64,000 nt of DNA from Pantanalinema rosaneae (GCF_050753385.1 NZ_JBLZFZ010000003.1:1-64000), one strand, 5' to 3'. Numbered from the stretch's first letter, positions 51,624-60,953 are shown. Program-made: numbers and translations. Notes: generated by a model from the letters alone, not told the origin.

Positions 51624-51627
51624 GATT

Positions 51628-52380
51628 TTAGGCTTCCTGCTTCAATACTTTCAGGGTTTCTAGATCCGGGCGAGCATAAGATTGCAGCCAATTCCATACC
51701 AGCACCGTCAGCAATCCTTCAGTAATTGCGAGGGGAACTTGTGTCACAGCAAAAATCCCAGCAAACTTAAGGAATGCCGCCATAAAACCACCCTGAGCAG
51801 CAGGAAATGCCAGAGCAAGCTGAATTGAAGTGGTGACATAGGTAAACAAATCTGCTAAGGCAGCAGCCAGAAAAATGGCGACCTTTTGATGCCCTGTTTT
51901 TAAGATCAGATGATAGATACCATATGCTACATATGGACCAACGATCGCCATCGAAAACATATTGGCACCGAGGGTTGTTAAGCCACCGTGGGCTAGTAAC
52001 AATGCTTGAAAAAACAATACCAGAGCACCTAACACCGTCATCACCGAAGGACCAAACAGAATCGCTCCTAAGCCTGTCCCCGTAGGGTGTGAACAACTGC
52101 CTGTTACTGAAGGAATTTTTAGAGCAGATAGGACAAAGGTAAATGCGCCTGCTAACGCTATCAGTGGCTTTAACTCAGGATTTTGTTTGGTAATGCGAGT
52201 CAGCGATCGCAGTCCCACAAGAAAGAACGGCAACGACACCACCCACCAAAATACCGCCCATTGTACAGGTAAGAACCCTTCCATAATGTGCATCGCTTGG
52301 GCAGGCGCGGGCGAACCAACGATTAAATAGCAACTTAGCCCTGCCATGATGGCAAGGCGCAACACTAGACGCAATTTCAT
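51628..52380 (-). CDS. cbiM: cobalt transporter substrate-binding subunit
   Basis: 250 residues. Signal-like N-terminus cleaved before MHIMEGFLP, the cobalt-binding N-terminus of CbiM; the N-terminal Met-His is the metal ligand in the family. Seven TM segments follow (SVTGSCSHPTGTGLGAILFGP; LFFQALLLAHGGLTTLGANMFSM). ATG 52380 chosen: the upstream open frame is only riboswitch sequence. First gene of cbiMNQO plus copy B. Confidence 0.94.
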   Translation of the reverse strand: MKLRLVLRLAIMAGLSCYLIVGSPAPAQAMHIMEGFLPVQWAVFWWVVSLPFFLVGLRSLTRITKQNPELKPLIALAGAFTFVLSALKIPSVTGSCSHPTGTGLGAILFGPSVMTVLGALVLFFQALLLAHGGLTTLGANMFSMAIVGPYVAYGIYHLILKTGHQKVAIFLAAALADLFTYVTTSIQLALAFPAAQGGFMAAFLKFAGIFAVTQVPLAITEGLLTVLVWNWLQSYARPDLETLKVLKQEA

Positions 52381-52427
52381 GTCCGTCTGTAGCCTCGCAG
52401 ACTGGTTTATCCAACATGGATTTTGAC

Positions 52428-52550
52428 ATCGGCGGGCATCCTGACTTAGAGAGGACAAACTCTCATCACAGTTGCGGGACAGCGGCAGCTTTGCACTACT
52501 CTTTCCCCATTTACTTCCGGTGGCTGTTCCCCACCAGAGCCGATCAAACA
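52428..52550 (-). promoter_or_regulatory. cobalamin riboswitch upstream of cbiM
   Basis: Minus strand: a TGGTGGGGAACAGCCACC-type hairpin, CTGCCGCTGTCCCGCAACTGTGA (B12 box), and AAGTCAGGATGCCCGCCGA. All conserved parts fit. Ends 47 bp before the cbiM ATG. B12 should shut off cobalt uptake. Confidence 0.95.
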
Positions 52551-52677
52551 CAGTAGGAGCGTATCACTGCAAGTTGGAATACTCAACCTCGTTGTTACCT
52601 TACGCAACATTAAGTATGCTCAACTGCTTGATTCACAATGTGCGGCTCTCCTCACGCCATGCTATTCTTTGGTGAGA

Positions 52678-52806
52678 CATCGGTTCTGATGGGGAGCAGC
52701 CGTCAGACGTAAGGGGGAAGTGCAGCGTGAATCTGCCGCTGTCCCGAAGATGTAAGGAGATTGCTGAACTTTTAGCAAAAACTCTGAGTCAGAATTCCCG
52801 CCGATC
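52678..52806 (+). promoter_or_regulatory. cobalamin riboswitch, plus strand
   Basis: CGGTTCTGATGGGGAGCAGCC, GTGAATCTGCCGCTGTCCCG, then a slightly diverged B12 box (AAGATGTAAGG), and GAGTCAGAATTCCCGCCG. It drives the short gene at 52846 and the [2Fe-2S] protein at 53126. It is back to back with the cbiM riboswitch; 127 bp between them must hold both promoters. Confidence 0.9.
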
Positions 52807-52845
52807 ATTGTTAATGTTCATTTCTATCTGCTAGGAACGATTGCT

Positions 52846-53115
52846 GTGGTATTAATCGCCTCAACGCCGCAACCGTTTAGCCGCCGGAGTTGGGCAGGAC
52901 AGGGCTTGTGGTTAGGAATATCGCTGTTGCTGGGATTTGCCGCCTATCAGAGCGGCACTCTACTGGTCAATCAATGGGTCGGCATGCATGGTCTTACGGT
53001 TGATGTGTTCCTGCGAATGTTTGTGCGAGACAGCATTTGGGCGATCGCCCTCTTTGCCTTCTACACCGTTCTGGTGTTAAACCACCAGCGAATTCTACAG
53101 CGTACTTCTCGTTGA
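52846..53115 (+). CDS. short two-to-three-TM protein, C-terminal relative of copies A and B
   Basis: 89 residues from GTG 52846 (GGA nine bases upstream). It matches the C-terminal half of the membrane proteins at 13100 and 48998 (LWLGISLLLGFAAYQSG; DSIWAIALFAFYTVLV). The N-terminal helices are absent; the frame stays open back to 52768 within the riboswitch but lacks a start. Either a truncated gene or a genuine half-length subunit. Directly behind a B12 riboswitch. Confidence 0.55.
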   Translation: MVLIASTPQPFSRRSWAGQGLWLGISLLLGFAAYQSGTLLVNQWVGMHGLTVDVFLRMFVRDSIWAIALFAFYTVLVLNHQRILQRTSR

Positions 53116-53125
53116 CCTGAAGACT

Positions 53126-54049
53126 GTGATCAATCCCATGAGTGAATTCTCCCGCTGGATTACCCCGCTCAACCGTCGCAGCACAGAACCTGTCTATGCG
53201 GGGCAGAGCATTGAATATGAAGACTTTCCTTGCACGATCGATGTCGTCGGTCCATTGCTCTACACTCTGTTTCAAGAGCGTTGGCAAGAGACTCAAGTGG
53301 GTCATGTGGTGGAAGGCAGTGTTCTAGAGCTGGAATTTACGCAGCCGCCGAAGATTTGTATTCTCTACGATGGCTACCTCACTGTCGTCACCGAAGCATG
53401 GCATCTACATCTGTGTGTGGAAGAGCATTTGGGCGGTCCCCTTTGCAAAACGCCACCGGAGCTTCGGCAGCAGCGGTTGATCCACCGAGCATCGCTGTAT
53501 CGTCGCTTGAATGAGCGGGGTGAACCTCGGAGTTGGGGCATTCAATTCTGGAATGGAGCGGGCGAAAAGATGATGAATCTGTTTCTGCCCAATCCGTTCT
53601 TGGGAGCAGATGAAGACTTATTACCGGAAGGCAAACCCCAACTCGACAAGCTGAGTTTATATGAGGAATTGCGTCAGATTTATGTGCTGGGCGATCGTCC
53701 CATTCCGTTTGACCATAATCCCTTGAAGCGTCCCTACATCTCGGTTTGTCGTTCCAGTCGCTGCTACCCCTCGCGCAACTGGCAACCCACTTATGAAGCC
53801 CTCCAACAAGCCGTTGAGGAAGCTGGACTGGATGTGACGGTGATGAATGCAGGTTGCCTGGAAGTTTGCAAGTTGGGACCAGTGGTGTTTTACTCTGGCG
53901 ACCCGCGTTCTGAAGCACTACGTGAGCGAACCTGGTATACCCGCGTCACTCCAGAGGTGGCGAAACAGATTGTCGATTCTCATCTGGGGAAGGGTAAAAA
54001 GGTGATGCACCATCTTTATCCACCCGTGACGCAGCAGCAAGTCTCCTAA
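53126..54049 (+). CDS. thioredoxin-like [2Fe-2S] ferredoxin-domain protein
   Basis: 307 residues. Residues 1-190 form an unrecognised domain (GSVLELEFTQPPKICILYDGYL then WHLHLCVEEHLGGPLCK). Residues about 205-290 are a thioredoxin-like [2Fe-2S] domain: CRSSRC and GCLEVCKLGPVVFY supply the four cysteines, followed by WYTRVTPEVAKQIVDSHL. It lies 10 bp after the short membrane gene behind a B12 riboswitch. It overlaps the 3' end of nrdB by 4 bp. A redox role in corrinoid or cobalt metabolism is inferred from position only. Confidence 0.8.
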   Translation: MINPMSEFSRWITPLNRRSTEPVYAGQSIEYEDFPCTIDVVGPLLYTLFQERWQETQVGHVVEGSVLELEFTQPPKICILYDGYLTVVTEAWHLHLCVEEHLGGPLCKTPPELRQQRLIHRASLYRRLNERGEPRSWGIQFWNGAGEKMMNLFLPNPFLGADEDLLPEGKPQLDKLSLYEELRQIYVLGDRPIPFDHNPLKRPYISVCRSSRCYPSRNWQPTYEALQQAVEEAGLDVTVMNAGCLEVCKLGPVVFYSGDPRSEALRERTWYTRVTPEVAKQIVDSHLGKGKKVMHHLYPPVTQQQVS

Positions 54050-55131
54050 AAATCATCCCACCCTTCCAGGCTGGAGGACATGACATAGCTGGTGACACTG
54101 GCTTCAAAGAAGTTGGCTTTTGTATTTGCCTCTTTCTTCGTATCCGAAAACCGCTCCAGATGAGCATAGGGACTTTTCTTGTAGTTCATCTCTGGAAACA
54201 GCGGCTCTAAGCCGATCGCCTTCAACCGCTGATTGGCTAGATATTTGGTGTACTGTTCAGTGCTGGTGGTCGTGATGCCCAGAATGTCATCGCCCACAAT
54301 GTGATTGCTCCACTTCACTTCGTGTTCTACAGCCAGGGCAAACATTTCATAGATTTGCTCCAGGCTATACGGGAAAACCTGCATCGCTTCTGGAATTAAT
54401 TTTTGATAGAGCCGCACATGGGAAAGTTCATCTCGGTTAATCATTCTGAAAATATCGGCACTCCCCGACATCAACATACGGGAAGAGAGGTTGTAGAAAA
54501 AGATAAACCCGTTGTAGAAATACAATCCTTCTAGCAAATAATCTGCCAGTAGTGAAACAAAATAATGTTCTGGAGTCGGATGATCCACATAGGTTTGATA
54601 GAGTCCGGCAATGAATTCACAGCGTTGCTTGAGAACACGATCGCTGCGCCAAAATTCGTAGACAACTGAACGGCGATCGCTGGGAATCACAGTTTCAATC
54701 AGGTACTGATAGGACTGATTGTGCATCGCTTCTTGTGAAATTTGTTCCGCTAAACAGAGTGATACTTCGGGTGCCGTTACGCTGCTTTTAATGTGAGGCA
54801 CATTACAGGTTTGCACTGAATCGAGAAAGGTCAGGTAACTGAGGATGCCATCAAAGGCGCGGCGTTCGGCAGGAGTGAGGTTGGCATAGTCGGTAACATC
54901 CTGGGTGATGTCAATTTTTTCGGGAATCCAGAAGTTTTCTCGCATCTGGCGATAAAGTCCCACGGCCCAACCGTAACGCACATCATTCAACTGCATCAGG
55001 TTGGTGGTTTCGCCAAACCAGATCGTGCGATGTCCAGTATCGTCCCTGCCGTTGGGATTAAAAACGGGATTAATCGGCATCCGATTGAATGTGTCAAATG
55101 AAAACGGGCGAGTTGATTGACTTGAAATCAT
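54046..55131 (-). CDS. nrdB: ribonucleoside-diphosphate reductase, beta subunit (class I)
   Basis: 361 residues. The metal site carboxylates and histidines are in YLTFLDSVQ, QEAMHNQSY, LEGLYFYNGF and RDELSHVRLY, and the radical Tyr follows EAMHNQS. It generates the radical for NrdA. The C-terminal tail ends SLEGWDDF. 24 bp after nrdA. Class I enzymes need no B12, so this is an alternative to the B12-dependent class II enzyme common in cyanobacteria. Confidence 0.95.
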   Translation of the reverse strand: MISSQSTRPFSFDTFNRMPINPVFNPNGRDDTGHRTIWFGETTNLMQLNDVRYGWAVGLYRQMRENFWIPEKIDITQDVTDYANLTPAERRAFDGILSYLTFLDSVQTCNVPHIKSSVTAPEVSLCLAEQISQEAMHNQSYQYLIETVIPSDRRSVVYEFWRSDRVLKQRCEFIAGLYQTYVDHPTPEHYFVSLLADYLLEGLYFYNGFIFFYNLSSRMLMSGSADIFRMINRDELSHVRLYQKLIPEAMQVFPYSLEQIYEMFALAVEHEVKWSNHIVGDDILGITTTSTEQYTKYLANQRLKAIGLEPLFPEMNYKKSPYAHLERFSDTKKEANTKANFFEASVTSYVMSSSLEGWDDF

Positions 55132-55155
55132 TGTCAGTTCATCCTGTAATGTTCG

Positions 55156-57432
55156 TTAATTGGCACAAGCCACACAGCCGTCATTCGCTTCCTTGAAACT
55201 GTCTTTCTGAACTGTGCGAATGTAGTAAATTGCCTTACATCCCAGTTTCCAAGCCAGGATCAACGTGGCAAAAATATCCTTTGCAGTCAGGCAGCGATCG
55301 AGTTCGTCAGGAAAGTACACGCCTGCATTCAGGTTAAACAACAGTTCCATTGAAATGCCCGTATCGATCCACTGCTGCATGGTGGCGATCGCGTGAATCA
55401 CCTTTTGCTGATCCAGCGTTTTATTCTCCGCGTAAAACCAGAAATGATCGCGGATGTAAGGGGGTGCGATCGGCACCGTTCCCTTTGCCCATTTCTCGTA
55501 GAAGAATTTGCTATAAACGGGCAACACACTGGCAGTACAGCCCTGCACCAGCGAAGAAGAGGTATTGGGTGCGATCGCCGTGATGTGAGCATTGCGAATC
55601 CCATGTTGTTGAATGTCTCTGGATAGTTGTATCCATCGCTGAGGGTTGCTCGCGTTTTTCTCAAACCACTCAACCGGCTTTGCCCCCACCAGATGCCCTT
55701 TACTCCACTCACTGCCAGCAAAGGCAGGATACGCGCCTCGTTCCTTTGCCAGTTCCATCGATGCTGCCGTGCAATAGTAGCCAATTTCTTCAAACAGATC
55801 GCTAATCTCTTGCAGATGGGTGTAAGAGAGGTGTCGTTTGGCAAGCCAATCGGCTAATCCCATACAACCCACCCCGATCGTGCGATATTTGCTGTTATGG
55901 GTAGCACTGGCAGCAAAGGGAGGTGTCGTCAGGTCGATCGTGTTGTCCAGAATCCGTACTGCAATTTGACAGATAGACGAGCCTTCATCATCGTCTAAAT
56001 TGGCAAGGTTAAGGCTCACCAGGTTGCAGGTATGCGCTTCTTCGCCCGGTTTCACATTTGACCAGGATTCCTGACAGAGATTACCACCTGGAATGTAGCC
56101 CTGGTGCGGGTTAGGATTGGCACGATTCACGGTGTCCTTAAACCACAGATAGGGCATTCCCGTTTCCAGTTGGGTTCGCATTACCTGTTTGAACAAAAGA
56201 CGTGCATTGACCCGTTTGTAAAGCGTAATGGATTCATCTAAACTGGCTTCGATTTGGTTGAAAGCCTCCTCAAATGCTTCACCCCAGAGTTCTGCGAGTT
56301 CAATGCCGAGTTGGGTTCGCACTTCATAGGGATCAACCAGCGTCCAGTCCGTATCTGCTTCCACTCGACGCATAAACTCATCGCTAACGACCAGTTGTGG
56401 AAACACATCATAGGCTTTGCGGCGCTGGTCGCCATTCTCGGTTTGCATTTCCAGAAATTCCGGTAAATCCAAATGCCATACATCCAGGCTGACTGTAATC
56501 GCTCCGGCTCTACGTCCTCCCTGATTGACAGCGATCGCCGTATCATTGAGCAGTTTTACCCAGGGAACTACCCCGCCTGACGCATTGGCTTTGCCCATCA
56601 CCCAACTACCTGTGGCGCGAATGCGGGACAGATTCACCCCCACCCCGCCTCCATTCTTAGAAATGCGAGCGGCATCGTGAATGCCTGCAAAAATGCTTTC
56701 CAGGTTGTCATCCATTGCGGTGATGAAACAGCTTGCCAGAGAGCCATTGGGCTGCCGCAAATTTGCCAGGATCGGCGTTGCTAATGAAAGTTTGCGACAG
56801 GCGAGGGCTTCATAAAACTGCTTTGCCCAAACCAACCGTTGCTCTGGCGCTTCTACTGACGCTAAGAGGAGCGCACAAGTCAGGAGAGCTTCCTGCGGCA
56901 ACTCGTCCACCAACAGATACCGCTGCGTCAGGAGGACTGCCCCCGCATAGTCATAGTCGATGTCCCAATCAGGATTAATCCATTGATTGGCAAGTTCTAG
57001 CTCAGCGAGTGTGTACTCTAGAATGCGGCGATCGTACTGTCCGTCCCGGACTTTTGCCTGTACCGTCTGGGCATAATCACCATATTGATAGCCCCGGCTC
57101 ACCTGGGTATCTTTCCATAAACTCCAGATGTGCAATCGCCCTGCCACATAGCGCCAATCTGGTTCATCCGGGCTGCACAGTTCTAACGCACAGCGAATCA
57201 AATTATCTTGAATCTCCCGTGTAGTAATACCAGAGTGCAACCGAGTTGTCAGGCTGGCTTCCAGAGTGATCGGATTTGCCGACAGTCCTCGACACGCCCA
57301 ATTCACCACAGTCCGAATTTTTGTCACATCAAGCGGCGTTAGCGAACCGTTGCGCCGAATCACCTGAATATGGCTTGCGGTTGGGCTAAGCCCCGCTGAA
57401 GGTATAGGTTCAGCAGTCGATAGGATTTGCAT
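55156..57432 (-). CDS. nrdA: ribonucleoside-diphosphate reductase, alpha subunit (class I)
   Basis: 758 residues. An ATP-cone (VIRRNGSLTPLDVTKIRTVV) is at 23-110. Active-site residues: Cys in SLASCFIT, the NLCQES triad (Asn, Cys, Glu), Cys in HTCNLVSL, and the C-terminal CVACAN pair that re-reduces the site. It makes deoxyribonucleotides. In one operon with nrdB. No riboswitch is visible on the minus strand upstream. Confidence 0.96.
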   Translation of the reverse strand: MQILSTAEPIPSAGLSPTASHIQVIRRNGSLTPLDVTKIRTVVNWACRGLSANPITLEASLTTRLHSGITTREIQDNLIRCALELCSPDEPDWRYVAGRLHIWSLWKDTQVSRGYQYGDYAQTVQAKVRDGQYDRRILEYTLAELELANQWINPDWDIDYDYAGAVLLTQRYLLVDELPQEALLTCALLLASVEAPEQRLVWAKQFYEALACRKLSLATPILANLRQPNGSLASCFITAMDDNLESIFAGIHDAARISKNGGGVGVNLSRIRATGSWVMGKANASGGVVPWVKLLNDTAIAVNQGGRRAGAITVSLDVWHLDLPEFLEMQTENGDQRRKAYDVFPQLVVSDEFMRRVEADTDWTLVDPYEVRTQLGIELAELWGEAFEEAFNQIEASLDESITLYKRVNARLLFKQVMRTQLETGMPYLWFKDTVNRANPNPHQGYIPGGNLCQESWSNVKPGEEAHTCNLVSLNLANLDDDEGSSICQIAVRILDNTIDLTTPPFAASATHNSKYRTIGVGCMGLADWLAKRHLSYTHLQEISDLFEEIGYYCTAASMELAKERGAYPAFAGSEWSKGHLVGAKPVEWFEKNASNPQRWIQLSRDIQQHGIRNAHITAIAPNTSSSLVQGCTASVLPVYSKFFYEKWAKGTVPIAPPYIRDHFWFYAENKTLDQQKVIHAIATMQQWIDTGISMELLFNLNAGVYFPDELDRCLTAKDIFATLILAWKLGCKAIYYIRTVQKDSFKEANDGCVACAN

Positions 57433-57847
57433 AGTAGATCGTTGTTGAATGAGAAGACTGGCAGGAGAAAAGCATTGAAGCAGGTTACAAAGTTAGTGAT
57501 TCCGCCTTTGACGGATCTGATCTGCAGAATCGCACAGATGAGATCGGCTATTCAGAGACTCGATCGGCTGTGCCTCACTGAAGGCGATCGAACTTAATCC
57601 TGTAGATATTCAGAAATAAAAAATTCTTGAAAAGCTGAATCAGAGCAAAGCGCACCCGCGCAAAGATGACGCTTAATGTTCGACTCAGTATAAAACAAAA
57701 AAATCAAATCGGATCATCTTTACTCTACGGATAGCGCAAGCAATTTTAGAAAGGCGCTATATCTTGAAGTGGTTCAGCAATTTGCCTATGAAGAAATGCA
57801 GGGTGAAGCTGCTGCACTGCGCGTCAACTGTGTTATCTTTAGGGTCA
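57433..57847. other. intergenic region between nrdA and the metE riboswitch
   Basis: 415 bp between divergent nrdA and metE. It must contain both promoters. I see A/T-rich stretches (AATAAAAAATTC near 57613, TATAAAACAAAAAAATC near 57690) but no convincing operator, no B12 riboswitch on the minus strand and no gene. Confidence 0.5.
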
Positions 57848-57967
57848 AGTCGGTTTTGATGGGGAACAGCCATCAGACGCAAGGGGGAAAGTGCAGTGCG
57901 AATCTGCCGCTGTCCCGCAACTGTGAGGAGAGGCGCAACTCTCTGAGTCAGGATGCCCGCCGATTCG
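57848..57967 (+). promoter_or_regulatory. cobalamin riboswitch upstream of metE
   Basis: CGGTTTTGATGGGGAACAGCCATCAG, GTGCGAATCTGCCGCTGTCCCGCAACTGTGA, and CTCTGAGTCAGGATGCCCGCCGA. Near-consensus. It lies 298 bp before the metE ATG. B12-independent methionine synthase should be off when B12 is available. Confidence 0.96.
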
Positions 57968-58198
57968 TAAACCCGTTACATAAACATCTGCGAGGTACGG
58001 ATGATGAAAACTTCAAGTTTTTGCGATTTTCTACGAGACGCGGCGCGATCGACTTTTGTTGGAATTTTAAGGTTGTAGCGTTCTGAGTTGACGATTTGAA
58101 TTGAACGCGCGATTGACATTTAGTAAGGCTACCTGATCAAAGGTGGCTGATGTTGCATTTGGCAGTTGTAGCTAATGTCCTCGCTACGTCTGGTTATG

Positions 58199-58224
58199 GG
58201 CTGTTTCCAAATCGGGAACAGCTA
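58199..58224 (+). promoter_or_regulatory. hairpin in the metE leader
   Basis: GCTGTTTCCAAATCGGGAACAGC folds into a nine-pair stem about 40 bp before metE. No T-run follows, so it is more likely a translation-linked or processing structure than a terminator. A weak AAAACTT/AAGTTTT hairpin also lies at about 58005-58020. Confidence 0.4.
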
Positions 58225-58264
58225 ATCTTCTATGCTTATCCACAAAATTTAGAACGCTACAGCT

Positions 58265-60514
58265 ATGACTATTCCAACTGCAACGCTGGGGTATCCCCGC
58301 ATTGGTAGAAATCGTGAGGTTAAAAAGGCATTAGAAGCCTTTTGGAGCCGTAAATCTGATGCCGAAACCTTGCTGCAAACGGTTCAAGAGGTTGAATTTG
58401 CAAACTGGAAAACACAACTCGAAGCCGGGATCGATCGCATTGGCATCGGTGACACCACCCTTTATGACCCTGTACTGGATTGGAGTGTTCGTTTGGGGCT
58501 AATTCCTGATCGCTTTCGTCATCTGGCTGGACTCGATCAATATTTTGCAATGGCACGCGGCAAAGATGGGGTTCCGGCGCTGGAAATGACCAAGTGGTTT
58601 GATACCAACTATCACTATCTGGTGCCCGAAATTGCGGCTGATGCCCAACCAGAGGCAAACTTTGTAGATTTTTTGGCAAGGGTACAGCGGGCAAAAGACT
58701 TTCTCGGTGAGCGAACTGTGCCAATTATCCTCAGCCCTGTCACCCTATTGCGTTTAAGCCGTTTGGAAGGTGAGCTGACAACCCATCTCGAAAAGCTATT
58801 GCCGCTTTATCGTGATTTATTCACTCAACTTAAAGCACTGGGCATCACAGAAGTGCAGGTTCATGAGCCGATTCTCGTCACCAGCAGTGCAGCAGATCTG
58901 AGAGAGGCGATCGCAAGCACTTACACCCAGCTTGCTCAAATCGGAGTACCCATTCAGCTCGTCACCTATTTTGATGATCTGGGAGCGGCTTATCCGTGGG
59001 TAATGGAATTGCCTGTCGCTGGCATCAGTTTAGACTTCACCCGTGGACGCAATCTTGACTTATTGCAACAACATGGATTCCCAGCCGATAAACAGTTGGG
59101 CGTGGGGCTTGTGGATGCGCGAAATATCTGGAAAATTCGTCCTGAATCAGTGCTGTCAACACTAGAAACCATTCACAGCATCACGCCAAATATTCGGTTG
59201 CATCCCTCATCATCTCTGCAATTTGTTCCCTATGATGCCACGCGAGAAACAAAACTGCCGGAACCCTTGCGAAATGTGTTGAGTTTCGCGGAACAAAAGC
59301 TGGAAGAGGTTGTGATTCTGGCACAGACATTGGCTGGAGATGATCCAGGAGATCAATTAGCAGTAGTGCAAACGCAGTGGCAAACCTTTGAGCAATTTAG
59401 CCCTGCAAACTCTGATGTGCAGGCTGCGCTCAAGAATTTGACGACGAATGACTTTCAGCGATCGCTCTCCTATTCTCTACGGTTAGACAAACAGATTCCC
59501 TTACCTGCTCTCCCGACCACCACGATCGGTTCCTTTCCCCAGACCTCTGAAGTACGGCAACTGCGGGTGAAGTACAAGCGAGGCGAACTGACAGAAGCAG
59601 AATATCAGGCAGCGATCGACGCTGCGATTGCTGAGTGCATCAAACTTCAGGAAGACATCGGCATTGATGTACTGGTTCATGGCGAATTTGAGCGCACGGA
59701 TATGGTGGAATACTTTGGTCAGCAACTGGCTGGATTTGCCTTTACTGAAAATGGTTGGGTGCAAAGCTATGGCAGTCGCTATGTGCGTCCCCCAATTATT
59801 TATGGTGATGTAGCGCGTCCTCAACCGATGACTGTGCGAGAGTTTCAGGTGGCGCAGGCATTGACCCAAAAACCTGTAAAAGGAATGCTCACAGGGCCCA
59901 TCACCATTCTCAACTGGTCATTTCCGCGTAGTGATATTTCTCGTCAGGAACAGGCATTCCAGATTGCCCTGGCATTACGCGAAGAAGTCGCAGACCTAGA
60001 GACCGCTGGTGCACAGATAATCCAGGTGGATGAACCCGCTTTACGGGAAGGCTTACCGCTGAAACTGGAACGCTGGAATGAGTACCTATCCTGGGCGGTA
60101 GATGCGTTTCGACTGGCAACGGCGATCGCCCAACCGCAGACGCAAGTTCACACCCACATGTGCTATTGCGAGTTTGGCGACATCATCAAAGAGATTGAAC
60201 GTCTGGATGCGGATGTGATTTCGATTGAAAATAGTCGCAGTAATAATCGCACGTTGCAGGAAGTCACTGAGGCAGGCTATTCCCACCAAATCGGCAATGG
60301 GGTGTATGACATTCATAGTCCAGTGGTGCCTACGACTGAACAACTGGTACAGCAATTGCAGGCAGGTATTCATAATTTACCGTTGCGGCAAATCTGGGTA
60401 AATCCTGATTGTGGACTGAAAACACGCCGATGGGAGGAAGTGATTCCCGCTCTGAAAAACATGGTAGCAGCAGCACAACAAGTGCGGGAGGAAGCCCATG
60501 CGACCAAGGAATGA
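58265..60514 (+). CDS. metE: B12-independent methionine synthase
   Basis: 749 residues, duplicated TIM-barrel MetE. It transfers methyl from methyltetrahydrofolate-Glu3 to homocysteine. C-terminal zinc ligands: His and Cys in THMCYCEFGD, Glu in VISIENSRS, Cys in NPDCGLKTR. Full length. It is controlled by a B12 riboswitch and heads an operon with two unknown genes that overlap or touch it. Confidence 0.97.
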   Translation: MTIPTATLGYPRIGRNREVKKALEAFWSRKSDAETLLQTVQEVEFANWKTQLEAGIDRIGIGDTTLYDPVLDWSVRLGLIPDRFRHLAGLDQYFAMARGKDGVPALEMTKWFDTNYHYLVPEIAADAQPEANFVDFLARVQRAKDFLGERTVPIILSPVTLLRLSRLEGELTTHLEKLLPLYRDLFTQLKALGITEVQVHEPILVTSSAADLREAIASTYTQLAQIGVPIQLVTYFDDLGAAYPWVMELPVAGISLDFTRGRNLDLLQQHGFPADKQLGVGLVDARNIWKIRPESVLSTLETIHSITPNIRLHPSSSLQFVPYDATRETKLPEPLRNVLSFAEQKLEEVVILAQTLAGDDPGDQLAVVQTQWQTFEQFSPANSDVQAALKNLTTNDFQRSLSYSLRLDKQIPLPALPTTTIGSFPQTSEVRQLRVKYKRGELTEAEYQAAIDAAIAECIKLQEDIGIDVLVHGEFERTDMVEYFGQQLAGFAFTENGWVQSYGSRYVRPPIIYGDVARPQPMTVREFQVAQALTQKPVKGMLTGPITILNWSFPRSDISRQEQAFQIALALREEVADLETAGAQIIQVDEPALREGLPLKLERWNEYLSWAVDAFRLATAIAQPQTQVHTHMCYCEFGDIIKEIERLDADVISIENSRSNNRTLQEVTEAGYSHQIGNGVYDIHSPVVPTTEQLVQQLQAGIHNLPLRQIWVNPDCGLKTRRWEEVIPALKNMVAAAQQVREEAHATKE

Positions 60515-60953
60515 AGTATGGCAAGGCAACTTTGGCTATTGGCAGAATCGCTTTATCCAGCACAATCTTTTGACTATCGGATACACGGCATGGATTGGTT
60601 ACGCAAACCAGGGACGGGGCATGGTGGTCTGCGATGTTGTGGATGCCATCCCTCCTACCATCGATTGGCACATCGATAGGGTGATGTTCCATCAGGTATT
60701 CATTCCTTACGTTCAAGTCACGCAATATATGCAAGCACTGGAACTAGAGAAAGGAGTCGTGACCGCTTTGTTGGAATCGATCCTCACCTATGACCCAACT
60801 CAAGCGATCGTCGTCCTGATTATCGGTAACGGTGCCGTCGATATCAACCTGCTGCAAAACCTGGCGATTTCCCCAGCCAACTGTTACGAACAAGTGCAAC
60901 GGCGCTGGACAGAATTTCAGCCTGATTTAACCACCCCAAGGAGGTGTCCATGA
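60498..60953 (+). CDS. unknown metE-linked protein, paralogue 1
   Basis: 151 residues. Overlaps the metE end by 17 bp; GGAGG Shine-Dalgarno before ATG 60498. It shares motifs with the next gene: NLLTIGYTAWIGY, ILTYDPTQAIVVLI, and CYEQVQRRWTEFQP. No cysteine cluster or known domain. Soluble alpha/beta. Because it is translated from the same riboswitch-controlled message, a role in B12-free methionine synthesis is possible. Confidence 0.75.
   Translation: MRPRNEVWQGNFGYWQNRFIQHNLLTIGYTAWIGYANQGRGMVVCDVVDAIPPTIDWHIDRVMFHQVFIPYVQVTQYMQALELEKGVVTALLESILTYDPTQAIVVLIIGNGAVDINLLQNLAISPANCYEQVQRRWTEFQPDLTTPRRCP

Noticed and set aside
52381..52551. N-terminal extension of cbiM
   Set aside because: The added 57 residues are riboswitch sequence. 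The ATG at 52380 gives the normal CbiM N-terminus with signal and MHIMEGFLP.
57769..58086. Plus-strand open frame across the metE riboswitch
   Set aside because: It is the translated riboswitch core (NLPLSRNCEE-type), seen likewise before cbiM. No homology and no Shine-Dalgarno.
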